Of a DNA stretch of 64,000 nt, positions 38,405-46,543 are shown in pieces. The notes below the pieces were generated by a model that worked only from the letters and a program-made list of their open reading frames with translations, was not told the DNA's origin and did no database searches. Position 1 is the stretch's first letter; the number at the start of each line of letters is the position of its first letter. This DNA is from Pontibacter kalidii (GTDB lineage: Bacteria > Bacteroidota > Bacteroidia > Cytophagales > Hymenobacteraceae), in the NCBI RefSeq assembly GCF_026278245.1, contig NZ_CP111079.1:4106501-4170500 (forward strand). The letters are read 5' to 3'. A program made the position numbers and the translations under genes.

Positions 38405-39568
38405 TTATCTTTTCACGAAACGCTGTGTCTGCTGCTGCGTGCCGTCAGATACCTTCACAAAGTATACGCCCGGCTGCAGGTGGCTTACCGGCAGCACCAG
38501 GTGCTGGCTGGCATTGCTGTACTGCGCTACCTGAAGACCACTGGCGTTCAGCACCGTAACCTGCGCGTTGCCCAGGGTCAGACTTACGCTTACCTCAGTG
38601 GCTGCGATGGTTGGGTATACTTTGGCGATGTTGCCGTTCAGCACGTGCTGCATGCCTTTAAACTGCAGGGCCACCAGGTTGGAAGCTTCCTCTGCTCCGC
38701 CAAAGTCTACCTGGCGCAAGCGGTAATAGTTGGTTCCTTGTGCCGGGCTGGTGTCGGTGAAAGTATAGCTAACGAGCGTGCTGCTGTTGCCATGGCCCTG
38801 TACCTCCCCAATCTTACTGAAGCTTCTGCCGTCCTGGCTGCGCTCCACTATAAACTTCTCATTGTTTATCTCCTGCGCTGTGGCCCAGGTTAAGCTGGCG
38901 TTAGCGCCCTGCACGGCACCCTTGAAATACATTAGCTCTACCGGAAGGGGCGCCACCACTTGCTCTTCCTCGCCAACAATCCTTAAATCATCCATTGCAT
39001 AGAAATCTTCATTGACGGCGTTCACTGTAATTGTCCAGCGCAGGTATACCTTCTCCTGGTTCAGGACATCAGCGGGAAGAAATACAGGGTTGCCTCCATT
39101 GATGGGGGCCCATGTATAAAAGCTATTTGTGTTCTGCGTAAAGCTGACACCCTTAGAGGAGTAGTTCACACCATCCAGGCTATACTCCAACACTATTGGA
39201 TTAGTATTATCGACTTTAGTAGAATTACTGTTCTGCTGCTGCTTCAGGATAGTTTGCGAGTTGTCATTGTGGCGCCAGTGTTGTGTTCTATACTCCTGCC
39301 AGGTTACCATCAGGCCTAACATGCCCATCGTAGAGATTGGTTTGCTTAGGGTAAACTGCTTTACGGTACCTGTACTGGAGGCAATCCTTGTTCTGTAGTA
39401 GGATCCTCCGGTCGTGCCGTTAGGGTACTTATTGTCTATAGTCCAGGTTGAAGTACTTATATTAGAAGGGGCTGCTGCGAAATTCTGCTCATATACAACT
39501 ACCTCCTGTGCCTGCGTGGTAAAAGCAAAAAGGAAAAGAGCTGCGGCGAGGGTAAAGATCAATTTCAT
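38405..39568 (-). CDS. Secreted protein with T9SS type A sorting domain
   Basis: 387 residues. Signal peptide ends near residue 20 (AFTTQAQ). Residues about 25-205 form a beta-rich domain typical of extracellular carbohydrate-binding or adhesion modules (VVYEQNFAAAPSNISTSTW, YLRWTITVNAVNEDFYAMDD). A fibronectin-like segment follows (LPVELMYFKG, then INNEKFIVERSQDGRSFSKI, NYYRLRQVDF). The last 75 residues (KVYPTIAATEVSVSL ... LQPGVYFVKVSDG...RFVKR) are a type A T9SS sorting domain, which is cleaved and the protein attached to A-LPS or released. No catalytic motif. Confidence 0.88.
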   Translation of the reverse strand: MKLIFTLAAALFLFAFTTQAQEVVVYEQNFAAAPSNISTSTWTIDNKYPNGTTGGSYYRTRIASSTGTVKQFTLSKPISTMGMLGLMVTWQEYRTQHWRHNDNSQTILKQQQNSNSTKVDNTNPIVLEYSLDGVNYSSKGVSFTQNTNSFYTWAPINGGNPVFLPADVLNQEKVYLRWTITVNAVNEDFYAMDDLRIVGEEEQVVAPLPVELMYFKGAVQGANASLTWATAQEINNEKFIVERSQDGRSFSKIGEVQGHGNSSTLVSYTFTDTSPAQGTNYYRLRQVDFGGAEEASNLVALQFKGMQHVLNGNIAKVYPTIAATEVSVSLTLGNAQVTVLNASGLQVAQYSNASQHLVLPVSHLQPGVYFVKVSDGTQQQTQRFVKR

Positions 39569-40033
39569 GGTACTATACTTTGTTTCGTTCGATCATTATA
39601 AAGAAAGAAACATGCCAGACCGCAATTCCTTATACTTCGCCTAAACAATACCATATAATATTAGTTATATACCTGCTCACTCCAAGCCTATAACTCCCTG
39701 CACCACAAAGCATTACTGTTACAACTTTAAATCAGTATAGGAAATAAAAAATATTCATTCTCTTCCAATATTTGTGCTATTCGAACCAAGATTTTCCCAA
39801 CAATGGAAAACACCTCATATCCACGCTATTCTATTCCCAAATTAGGAAAAATAGTCAGAGTCAATACGATCTTAAAGGAGCTAAGACAATGCTGCCCCTC
39901 CTCGTGAAATACCCTTGTTTCGTGCACCGCAGGAATGACACCTTGGCACTTTTCTTACAGGCCAATGGCCTGATTATAGCCATTTTGACACTCAAATCAA
40001 CGCACCCAAACCTGAGCGATATAGTGAAGTCTT
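39569..40033. other. AT-rich intergenic region upstream of hsp20
   Basis: No convincing gene; a 99-codon frame here has low-quality sequence and no family. A second TGGCAC (39944-39949) followed by TTACA may be a degenerate copy of the sigma54 site at 40034. Confidence 0.45.
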
Positions 40034-40049
40034 TGGCACCGCGTTTGCA
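40034..40049 (+). promoter_or_regulatory. Sigma54 (RpoN) -24/-12 promoter of hsp20
   Basis: TGGCACCGCGTTTGCA: TGGCAC, five bases, TTGCA, a perfect match to the sigma54 consensus with correct GG-GC spacing. It lies 35 bases upstream of the Hsp20 start, placing the transcription start near 40060. Confidence 0.75.
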
Positions 40050-40084
40050 TTGTGGAAGCTATAAGAACTAAGAAGGAGAAAGAG

Positions 40085-40471
40085 ATGAAATTGATAAAGG
40101 ATAAAGAGTTTTTAAAGAATATCGCCCATCAGATAAACCTGCTGAACACCATCGGCGGAGGCGTAAGTGAGACGTACGTACAGGTAGAGAAGTATAAGAA
40201 AGGCGCTGTGATTAATGTCTGGGCCGCCGGCGTAAGCCCGGAATCGTTTAAGGTAGTACTGCACAACAACCGCCTCACCCTGTTCTCGATCCTGCATGAC
40301 GAAGAGAACCCGGAGATGGCTGCCCCGCTGTTTAACAGGGTGTTCCAGTTGCCCCCGCAGGTAGACCTGGGTCGCATTGAGGCTGTGCACGAGGATGGAC
40401 AGCTGCAGGTAAGGCTGCCATACTTTGAGGGCACCAACAAGCCCCGCGAAATTGAAATAAAGCAACTCTAA
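40085..40471 (+). CDS. Hsp20/alpha-crystallin-like small heat-shock protein
   Basis: 128 residues from ATG 40085 (MKLIKDKEFLKNIAHQINLL), chosen because AAGGAG lies 7 bases upstream and the sigma54 site fits; a longer frame from 40052 would start upstream in the leader. The alpha-crystallin-type core has ETYVQVEKYKKGAVINVWAAGVSPESFKVVLHNNRLTL-like strands and ends PPQVDLGRIEAVHEDGQL, the usual L..I.A...DG.L signature. It lacks the C-terminal I-x-I in strict form (EIEIKQL is close). Holdase for denatured proteins in the cytoplasm. Probably under RpoN control. Confidence 0.85.
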   Translation: MKLIKDKEFLKNIAHQINLLNTIGGGVSETYVQVEKYKKGAVINVWAAGVSPESFKVVLHNNRLTLFSILHDEENPEMAAPLFNRVFQLPPQVDLGRIEAVHEDGQLQVRLPYFEGTNKPREIEIKQL

Positions 40472-40477
40472 AAGCAT

Positions 40478-40508
40478 AAAAAAGGCTGCCGCAACGGTAG
40501 CCTTTTTG
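40478..40508 (+). terminator. hsp20 terminator
   Basis: Stem AAAAAGGCTGCC / GGTAGCCTTTTT with GCAAC loop and one G-T pair, T-run on the plus strand; A-run also serves the minus strand. Confidence 0.85.
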
Positions 40509-40530
40509 TTTTCAGGAGCAGCCTGCCTGC

Positions 40531-40797
40531 TTACTGTATAAACCGTGCCTTGATGATGGAGGTTAGGAAATCGTGCACCTCCACTGTTTCCTGGTCGTAC
40601 TCAAAGGTGTTGAACCCATCAGATGTAGTCTGCACCACGCTGCAGCCATTCTCAATCATCATAAAAATCAGCTCGCGCAGGCGGTAAGGGTGGCCGGCAA
40701 TGTTTAGTACGCACACCATTTCAGCGTTCTCCACCAGCAAAAACATATGCTGCACATGGTTCTCGTCGGCCATAATTCTCTCTTGCGTCTTATCCAT
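40531..40797 (-). CDS. Small hypothetical protein
   Basis: 88 residues, acidic-to-neutral, without signal peptide or membrane segment. MADENHVQHMFLLVENAEMV (an alternative start is this Met at codon 9) and IKARFIQ at the end. Not recognised. Convergent with hsp20, sharing its terminator. GC-rich codon use like the chromosome supports it as a real gene. Confidence 0.6.
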   Translation of the reverse strand: MDKTQERIMADENHVQHMFLLVENAEMVCVLNIAGHPYRLRELIFMMIENGCSVVQTTSDGFNTFEYDQETVEVHDFLTSIIKARFIQ

Positions 40798-40948
40798 ACT
40801 GTCGTCTTTGGCTATACCCTATAAGTATAAAACGACATAAAAAGTGCCCGTTTTGCCGCATCCACGCCCTAGCAGGGCATTTTCTTTATTTTACCACTAC
40901 CTGCTCAAGGCTCAGTACAACATGGCTAAAGTATAAACCAGGCCCTGG

Positions 40949-41128
40949 CTAACGGCGCGGGTGCTCTTTGCGCCAGCCCACCACAAACAGAATGAACCAG
41001 ACAGGGTAAAATGGAGAAATGACGGAAGCGATATAAGGGTCCACGGCGAAGAACAGCACCAGCTGCAGTAACAGGCTCAGCACGAAGCCATACACGGCAA
41101 TCTTATAGTATTTGTTTTTGAGGCTCAT
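40949..41128 (-). CDS. Small two-helix membrane protein, unknown
   Basis: 59 residues from ATG 41128 (MSLKNKYYKIAVYGFVLSLL); a longer frame from 41191 would put another hydrophobic leader before it. Two transmembrane helices (about 9-27 and 35-53), basic C-terminal tail (GWRKEHPRR). Function unknown. Confidence 0.6.
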   Translation of the reverse strand: MSLKNKYYKIAVYGFVLSLLLQLVLFFAVDPYIASVISPFYPVWFILFVVGWRKEHPRR

Positions 41129-41194
41129 AGATAAGGTAAACGGGAGAGTGTGTGAAACAACGTAAAGGCAGAGAAGTATACTAGGCAACAAAAA

Positions 41195-41217
41195 ACCCGT
41201 CCGGGTTACGGACGGGT
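41195..41217 (-). terminator. Terminator overlapping the 41206-41433 stop codon
   Basis: Stem ACCCGTCCG (41195-41203) / CGGACGGGT (41209-41217). The TAA stop of the gene sits in the loop, and the minus strand continues TTTTTTG. Confidence 0.85.
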
Positions 41218-41433
41218 GTTCATTAAGCGGAAGGCCTCGGCCCTTGTTATTCCTTTCTCTACAATGATAGGAGGGTCATCCTCCTTCGCCACTACTAACT
41301 TAAAATCGTTGTTTTCGTCTTGATAATAGATTACGGTGGTGAGGTCCTCGTAAGCTATGCTGAATATCTTCCTCGCCTCCTCACCAGTGTAAAATTTATA
41401 TTTATCTAACGTTATATTTCGAATTAACTTCAT
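41206..41433 (-). CDS. Small hypothetical protein
   Basis: 75 residues: MKLIRNITLDKYKFYTGEEA ... VVAKEDDPPIIVEKGITRAE. No signal peptide or membrane segment. Not recognised. A dedicated terminator overlapping its last codons is good evidence that it is a real transcription unit. Confidence 0.6.
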   Translation of the reverse strand: MKLIRNITLDKYKFYTGEEARKIFSIAYEDLTTVIYYQDENNDFKLVVAKEDDPPIIVEKGITRAEAFRLMNTRP

Positions 41434-41510
41434 AGCCCTACATTCTCCTGGTATTTTAACGGTACTTCCCCCGGATTTTGTTTCAAAAAAAATAATAGTA
41501 CAACTAGATT

Positions 41511-41607
41511 CTTCAGAAATTCATACACCTGATAAACAGCCGTTTACCTATATATAGCCTCCATTTAGCGCAGAAAGCGCCTAGCTGCCGGTAAACGGCC
41601 CCTGAAG
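41511..41607. other. Nested inverted repeat (cruciform) in AT-rich gap
   Basis: CTTCAG (41511) pairs with CTGAAG (41602), GCCGTTTACC (41539-41548) with GGTAAACGGC (41590-41599), and GCGC/GCGC (41568-41580) forms an inner hairpin. A similar GCCGTTTAACC occurs at 41708. The rest of the 41434-42030 gap shows no gene except the uncertain 5' end of the next one. Confidence 0.5.
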
Positions 41608-42030
41608 TTTCCTATCATTAACAGTACAAAAAACAAGCCATAATACTTTCATACTGCTATACTTCTATATCGGCACTTCACAAAGATCCATTACACCCTC
41701 AGTATAAGCCGTTTAACCTGCGCAAGGTGCCGTATCTTGTATCCCCTCACCCGAACCCGGAAGAGTAGCCGCCTCACCTGATGCTGCACCGTAAAGAGTG
41801 CCGGGCAGGTGCTTTCGAAGAATCAGAAAAATGCGTAGGTTTAGGTGGATTTTAACTAGCGACCGGGTGCTGCAGCGGCAGGCCAGGAGGTGCTTGCCTT
41901 TACGGTAGGCGGGGCGCAGGCAAGCTGTTATACCATAATGCCGGTAGCGTACGTTATCCTTAGTGCCGCACGCAGCTTTTTTACGCCGGAACTTTTAGAA
42001 CAAGGGATACCATTTTTAAAGCACACACCC

Positions 42031-42336
42031 ATGAGCAGCGGCAAAAACACCTGGCTGAACTGGCTTCTATACTTTGTTGTTTTTGAGCTGGCGGTGTTTT
42101 TCGGGCTGCAGTGGCTGCTGTCGGGCATTGGCATGAGCAACCAGCTCCAACCTGAAAACACGATTGTGCCGAACTGGGTAAAGGCGGTTACGTTTATACT
42201 TTTATACTTGCTTTGCCTACTGGCTGCCGTGCTGGTGGTGAGCAGCACCGTGCCGGGCAAGCACCGTCCCCAGCTCATGCGTTGGGTATACCTGGCCCTG
42301 CTGGGGATGTTTGTGATGCTCTTTTTCCTGTATTAA
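42031..42336 (+). CDS. Small integral membrane protein, unknown
   Basis: 101 residues from ATG 42031 (MSSGKNTWLNWLLYFVVFEL); in-frame ATG at 41938 and GTG at 41890 would lengthen it with non-hydrophobic sequence. Three transmembrane helices: about 8-27, 51-70 and 81-100. It may be co-transcribed with the next gene, 30 bases on. No family recognised. Confidence 0.65.
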   Translation: MSSGKNTWLNWLLYFVVFELAVFFGLQWLLSGIGMSNQLQPENTIVPNWVKAVTFILLYLLCLLAAVLVVSSTVPGKHRPQLMRWVYLALLGMFVMLFFLY

Positions 42337-42366
42337 CCTAAAACACCGGATCCTATATTCTTAAGT

Positions 42367-43125
42367 ATGATGACGACAAAGAACCTACTACCGCTGATAC
42401 TTTGCCTCCTGCTTGGCTATACCGCCTTTGGGCAGGTGGGCACCGGGCAAGGCCGCTACTTTATACAACTGCAGGACGGCCAGGTTTATTATGCCAACAA
42501 GCTGCAGTATAAGTCGCCCATCTTCAAATCCAACCACTTCCTGCTCGACGACTCCCTCAAGTTCAACCCGAGCATGGTGAACGTGTTCCAGAGCGAGGAT
42601 GGCTTTTTTGCGCGCGTGGAGTCTGGCAACAGCTACAACGCCTTCGCCAAGCGACTCACCGACGGCCCCCGCATCGATAAGTTCTACACCACCCGCACCT
42701 ACTACGATGGCGGCTACGGCTACTCTCCGTACGGGTACGGATATGGTGGCTACGGCATGCCGCGCACCAGCCGCAAGCGCATTTATTTTTTCTCCAAGGA
42801 TAATGGGCCGCTGTACGTGATGAACTTCGATAACCTGGAGACAGCCCTGGCCGACAACGCCTCCAGTATGGGGCTGCTGCAACGCTACAAGCGCGACAAG
42901 CTGATCAATACGGGGGTTTCGATCGTGGGGGTTGGTTTACTAGCGGTGGGTGCCGTTAAGTCCATCAACAGTTCGCAGGAGGTAAACGGCAACACCAACC
43001 TGAGAATAAACCCGCTGATGTACGCCGGCGCTGGTGTGCTGGGCGCCCAACTGGTGATAAACCTGTTCCAGAAGGACAAGCTGACGCAGGCCATGGAGGT
43101 GTATAACTACCAGCTGCAGCGATAG
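42367..43125 (+). CDS. Secreted/periplasmic hypothetical protein
   Basis: 252 residues. Signal peptide ends near residue 23 (YTAFGQ). A Gly/Tyr-rich segment (YYDGGYGYSPYGYGYGG, about 113-131) lies in the middle. Near residues 180-200 (INTGVSIVGVGLLAVGAVKS) and 215-235 there are hydrophobic stretches that could be membrane-associated. No family recognised. Confidence 0.7.
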   Translation: MMTTKNLLPLILCLLLGYTAFGQVGTGQGRYFIQLQDGQVYYANKLQYKSPIFKSNHFLLDDSLKFNPSMVNVFQSEDGFFARVESGNSYNAFAKRLTDGPRIDKFYTTRTYYDGGYGYSPYGYGYGGYGMPRTSRKRIYFFSKDNGPLYVMNFDNLETALADNASSMGLLQRYKRDKLINTGVSIVGVGLLAVGAVKSINSSQEVNGNTNLRINPLMYAGAGVLGAQLVINLFQKDKLTQAMEVYNYQLQR

Positions 43126-43130
43126 CAACA

Positions 43131-43158
43131 GAAGCCGGGGCCCACAGCTCCGGCTTTT
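43131..43158. terminator. Bidirectional terminator
   Basis: Stem AAGCCGG (43132-43138) / CCGGCTT (43150-43156) with T-run on plus; between convergent genes. Confidence 0.7.
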
Positions 43159-43512
43159 TCAGGCCTCCAGCCCCAGCCCTTGCCGCACCTTCTTCGGCAG
43201 CTTGCCAGCCACCAACGCATACGACGCCCGCACGCGCTGCTCCCACTCCTGCGGCGCCAGTCGGCTTATATCATCCAGCGCCACCCATTTATACCTGGCC
43301 AGGTAAGGCGCGGGACTAAAGCCGGTCCGGCTGCTCATTTCCTCAAACTCCTCTGCGGCCACTTTAAACGAGGCCGAGACCGGGGCCTTATCCAGCCCCA
43401 CCACCAGAAACATCTTATCGGCCACGCAAAAGCACAGGTCGTGCTCCCATTTTATACTTTCGGTAACGCCGGGCAGCTGCCGGCACAGTTCCTGCAGGTC
43501 TTCAATCGTCAT
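43159..43512 (-). CDS. MmcQ/YjbR family protein
   Basis: 117 residues. The family pattern is clear: LCRQLPGVTESIKWEHDLCF near the N-terminus, then FLVVGLDKAP and SFKVAAEEFEEM, and the C-terminal WVALDDISRLAPQEWEQRV. MmcQ/YjbR proteins have a double-wing fold and are usually described as DNA-binding; their role is unclear. Single gene. Confidence 0.92.
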   Translation of the reverse strand: MTIEDLQELCRQLPGVTESIKWEHDLCFCVADKMFLVVGLDKAPVSASFKVAAEEFEEMSSRTGFSPAPYLARYKWVALDDISRLAPQEWEQRVRASYALVAGKLPKKVRQGLGLEA

Positions 43513-43629
43513 AGGTTTGCGCTGTTTATACTTGTGGCTAGCAATTTATACTTTTAGGCGGTATGGTTGAGGTGTTTTTCGTAGATTTGGCCGGAGCACC
43601 TTCCATACTTTAACCAGACACCCCTGCCG

Positions 43630-44328
43630 ATGGAAAACTTACTGCTGCTGCATGGCGCCCTGGGCGCTGCCACTATGCTGGAGCCGCTAAAGCAGGCGCT
43701 GCAGGATTCTTACCGGGTCCACACGCTGGATTTTTCGGGCCACGGGGGCAAGCCGCTGCCGCAGGAGCCATTCACGATGCAGCTGTTTGTGCAGGATATA
43801 CTTGATTTCCTGGAACAGCAACAGCTAGACAGCACACATGTCTTCGGATATAGCATGGGCGGCTACGCGGCCCTGAGCCTTGCCCTCCAACACCCGCAGC
43901 GCATCCGCAGCATTTACACGCTGGCCACCAAGTTTGCCTGGTCGGCGGAGGCGGCGGAGCAGGAGACAAAGCTGCTGAACCCGGAGAGGGTGGAGGAGAA
44001 GGTGCCGGCCTTTGCCGCCACACTTGCCCGGCGCCACGCCCCGCAGGACTGGAAGCACGTAATGCGCCAAACGGCGGGTATGATGCGCTGGCTCGGCCAA
44101 AGCCCCATCCTTACCCCCGACACTCTGCCCCAGCTGCAGCTACCCGTTCAGGTAGCCGTCGGCGACCGCGACAACATGGTGACGGTGGAGGAGACGCTGT
44201 GGGCCTGCAGGCTGCTGCCAAACGCGCGCCTGCAGGTGCTGCCCAACACCCGCCATCCGCTCGAAACGCTTCCGGTGCAGGATTTAAGCCACTGCATCAG
44301 GCAATTCATCGGTCAGGTTGGCCGTTAA
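43630..44328 (+). CDS. Alpha/beta hydrolase
   Basis: 232 residues. LLLLHGALGAATMLEPLKQA carries the oxyanion HG motif; the nucleophile elbow is GYSMGG with Ser75; the acid is probably Asp in VAVGDRDNMV and the base His in NTRHPLET. This arrangement resembles MenH-like and related small hydrolases. Substrate unknown. Overlaps no neighbour; RlpA gene follows by 22 bases. Confidence 0.9.
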   Translation: MENLLLLHGALGAATMLEPLKQALQDSYRVHTLDFSGHGGKPLPQEPFTMQLFVQDILDFLEQQQLDSTHVFGYSMGGYAALSLALQHPQRIRSIYTLATKFAWSAEAAEQETKLLNPERVEEKVPAFAATLARRHAPQDWKHVMRQTAGMMRWLGQSPILTPDTLPQLQLPVQVAVGDRDNMVTVEETLWACRLLPNARLQVLPNTRHPLETLPVQDLSHCIRQFIGQVGR

Positions 44329-44350
44329 ACCATCAGTTACAGCTTAATTT

Positions 44351-44788
44351 ATGTTTCCTTTTTTACCCGCATCACCCATTTCCATACTTTCCAGAGCCGC
44401 TAAGAGTACGCTGGCTGCCGCCGCAGTGGCTATTTGCCTCAGCTCCTGCGCCACCACCGCCCCCAGCTTCGGGGAGAAAGGCTATACCGAGGAAGGAAAA
44501 GCCTCCTACTATGGCCGCAAGTTTCAGGGCCGTAAAATGGCGAACGGCGAGCGCTACAAACGCAGTAAGCTAACTGCCGCGCACAGAAAGCTTCCCTTCG
44601 GCACCCAGGTAGAGGTAACGAACCTGCAAAACAACAAATCGGTGAGGGTGGAGATTACCGACCGTGGCCCCTTTGTCCGTGGTCGCATCGTGGATTTGTC
44701 GGAGGCTGCGGCAAAGCGCGTGGGCATGGTCAAGAGGGGCGTGGTGCCCGTTCGGCTGGAGGTTGTAAGGCCAATCAAAGGCAAATAA
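44351..44788 (+). CDS. rlpA: RlpA-family septal ring lytic transglycosylase/lipoprotein
   Basis: 145 residues. After a short leader, AAVAICLSSCA forms a lipobox. The double-psi beta-barrel (about 50-135) shows GKASYYGRKFQGRKMANGE, LPFGTQVEV and VRVEITDRGPFVRGRIVDLS, the RlpA signature with the catalytic-type Asp in TDRGP. There is no SPOR domain, so it is the short version. RlpA acts on peptidoglycan glycan strands at the septum. Confidence 0.93.
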   Translation: MFPFLPASPISILSRAAKSTLAAAAVAICLSSCATTAPSFGEKGYTEEGKASYYGRKFQGRKMANGERYKRSKLTAAHRKLPFGTQVEVTNLQNNKSVRVEITDRGPFVRGRIVDLSEAAAKRVGMVKRGVVPVRLEVVRPIKGK

Positions 44789-44883
44789 ACAGGACCTGCC
44801 TCGCTTATTTTAAATTCCACGGCTTCAACAACATACGTTCACCCTATATTATCGGATTTTCTCTAAATCACCAGCACCAGTTC

Positions 44884-44914
44884 TTGGCTTTTATCTATTT
44901 TATGTATAAATTTG
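44884..44914 (+). promoter_or_regulatory. Bacteroidota sigma-A-type promoter
   Basis: TTGG at 44884, about 19 bases, then TAAATTTG (44907-44914): a good match to TTG-N19-TAnnTTTG. It supports the later start, 44939, for the next gene. Confidence 0.65.
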
Positions 44915-44938
44915 TGCATGACTAAAACTTGGGGAAAA

Positions 44939-45310
44939 ATGCGTGATGTATTGCCGATGGTAGCTATCCTGCTGCTGTGCATGATTCTTATGCCCACTAC
45001 CCAAGCCTACGCAGAAGCCAACAACGATACTTCCGCCCCTGCCCAGCAGGTTTCGCAGGATGCGGCGGCCCGCCAGGCAGTTACTGCGAAGGACACCGAC
45101 ACCACTCCCGATAAGGCAAAGCCGAAGGTGGCCTCCACTAAACCCCGCGAGCGGTCGGTTCTGGATGCCGAGGTTCTGGAGAGCCCGTTAGCTTACTTCC
45201 GTGATGCTTTTTCCTCAGAAGGAGAAGAGTCTGACACAGCCGCAGGCTCTAACGCCGTAGTGGTTACCTTAAAGGCCCTTATTGCCACCCTGCTTTCTAC
45301 GGTTATTTAA
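44939..45310 (+). CDS. Small secreted or membrane-anchored hypothetical protein
   Basis: 123 residues from ATG 44939 (MRDVLPMVAILLLCMILM); earlier in-frame TTG/ATG codons lie within or right after the promoter. A signal peptide ends near AYA, followed by a low-complexity region rich in A, D, T, P and K. The last 20 residues (VVVTLKALIATLLSTVI) are hydrophobic and could anchor it. Not recognised. Confidence 0.6.
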   Translation: MRDVLPMVAILLLCMILMPTTQAYAEANNDTSAPAQQVSQDAAARQAVTAKDTDTTPDKAKPKVASTKPRERSVLDAEVLESPLAYFRDAFSSEGEESDTAAGSNAVVVTLKALIATLLSTVI

Positions 45311-45664
45311 CTCCACTTTTCTAGCTTATACCTGCCTTAGCTCATAACAGGCTAGGGCTACTTTGCTGTATACTTTGGCCTTGCTATCTACTGGCGCGGC
45401 TCTGATTCACTTATCCATCTATACTTACTAACAGCTCCTGCTCCTCCGTTTTTAGGCCCGTAGGCATCATCCCTACCATTGAAACGCCCGGGACAAGAGA
45501 TGGGTAAGCCTATAGCACCGCTCCGGCTTGGTGCGGCAACTGCCAGCAACAGCTCTTCGGCGCAGCAAGTATAAACCGCTGCGTTTGCTTGCCCTTTGCT
45601 CCGGAATACTCTGATTTATACCATTATTGGGTGTGCTGTACGCAACCACGTAGCTTCTTCTCCT

Positions 45665-46034
45665 CAACTCACCCCTAGCCTCTACGAGGCGGAATTATTC
45701 CAGCTCCTGCTGTTGCAAAAGTACTAATCCGCGTTCTGCAGGACCGGGCCCAACCACCCCTGCCCCTCCTTGGCTTTTTCGAGGGCCCCTACCCCCAGGA
45801 GGGGAGCCTGAAATTGCTTTAAGGTATAAGTTTCATAGCTACTGGTATCGCGCGGACAGGTCGCGACCTGTCCCTACAAGCATGAAACCCACCCCTGGCC
45901 CCTCCGAGGAGGGGAATTTCACCTCATCCCAGCCCTCTCCTTTTCTCGAGGTCCCCTACTCCAAAACAGGAGAGGGAGTTTCTGCTCTACCTGGTCCAAC
46001 CACCCCTACCCCTCCTTAGCCAAGGAGGGGAGCT
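45665..46034. repeat. Cluster of GGAGGGG-family palindromes
   Basis: Copies near 45665-45698, 45750-45810, 45885-45921 and 45995-46034, with a variant at about 45930-45982. The best, 45995-46034, reads CCACCCCTACCCCTCC TTAGCCAA GGAGGGG, an exact palindrome core. Confidence 0.85.
45854..45873. repeat. Perfect 20-bp palindrome GGACAGGTCGCGACCTGTCC
   Basis: Self-complementary over all 20 bases. A degenerate copy, GGAACAGGCACGACCTGTCC, is at 55173-55192. Another REP-like family. Confidence 0.8.
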
Positions 46035-46497
46035 CTGTTCAAGCTTCGTCAGCCGTGGATGAACAGCGGCTAGCAAGGATAGCTTGTGTCAGGTTGCGGG
46101 AAGCAAGGGCTAAGAGAGGCACAAGCGGACGCTTGCGCCAGAGAAGTATAAAGTCTAGCTCAAGTATAAAGTACAGCATACGAGGATGAGGGAGTCCGAA
46201 TAAGCCGTACCTACGAATGGCAAGTCCGAAAGAGCGGGAAAGTATAAAGCAAGTTAAAGCTTCTGCAGCCTGCCCACAAGACACCCCGAAACAAGTCCAG
46301 GATCCCAAACTTACAGGATGACAGAAGCCATAGAACTGGCCCTGCCTTCAAAGGGGGCTAGGGATACATTAACTTGGGAGCAGAAGGAAAATATTTATAC
46401 TTTGCTTTAAACCTTTGCCTTAGCCCACAGTCTATTTCCTTGAGAAGACTATTACACTTTGTGCAGCAGAGATGCTGCATGTGTTTTGAGGTGAGTT

Positions 46498-46530
46498 TGG
46501 CCGGGTTTCTACCCCGGCCATTCTTTTTAT
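46498..46530. terminator. Terminator hairpin near the ZIP gene
   Basis: Stem TGGCCGGG (46498-46505) / CCCGGCCA (46513-46520) followed on plus by TTCTTTTT. It lies just past the ZIP transporter stop. Confidence 0.6.
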
Positions 46531-46543
46531 GGCCTACTCCCGC

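Larger units (their letters stand above)
45311..46497. other. 1.2-kb repeat-rich intergenic island
   Basis: No gene. Short frames at 45473-45667 (minus), 46039-46308 (minus) and 46374-46616 (plus) have no family and cross repeats. The island contains at least four GGAGGGG-family palindromes, one GGACAGGTCGCGACCTGTCC palindrome, and seven AAGTATA heptamers. Confidence 0.7.

Noticed and set aside
39772-40071. 99-codon gene upstream of hsp20
   Set aside because: Overlaps the sigma54 promoter and the leader of hsp20; composition is that of intergenic DNA.
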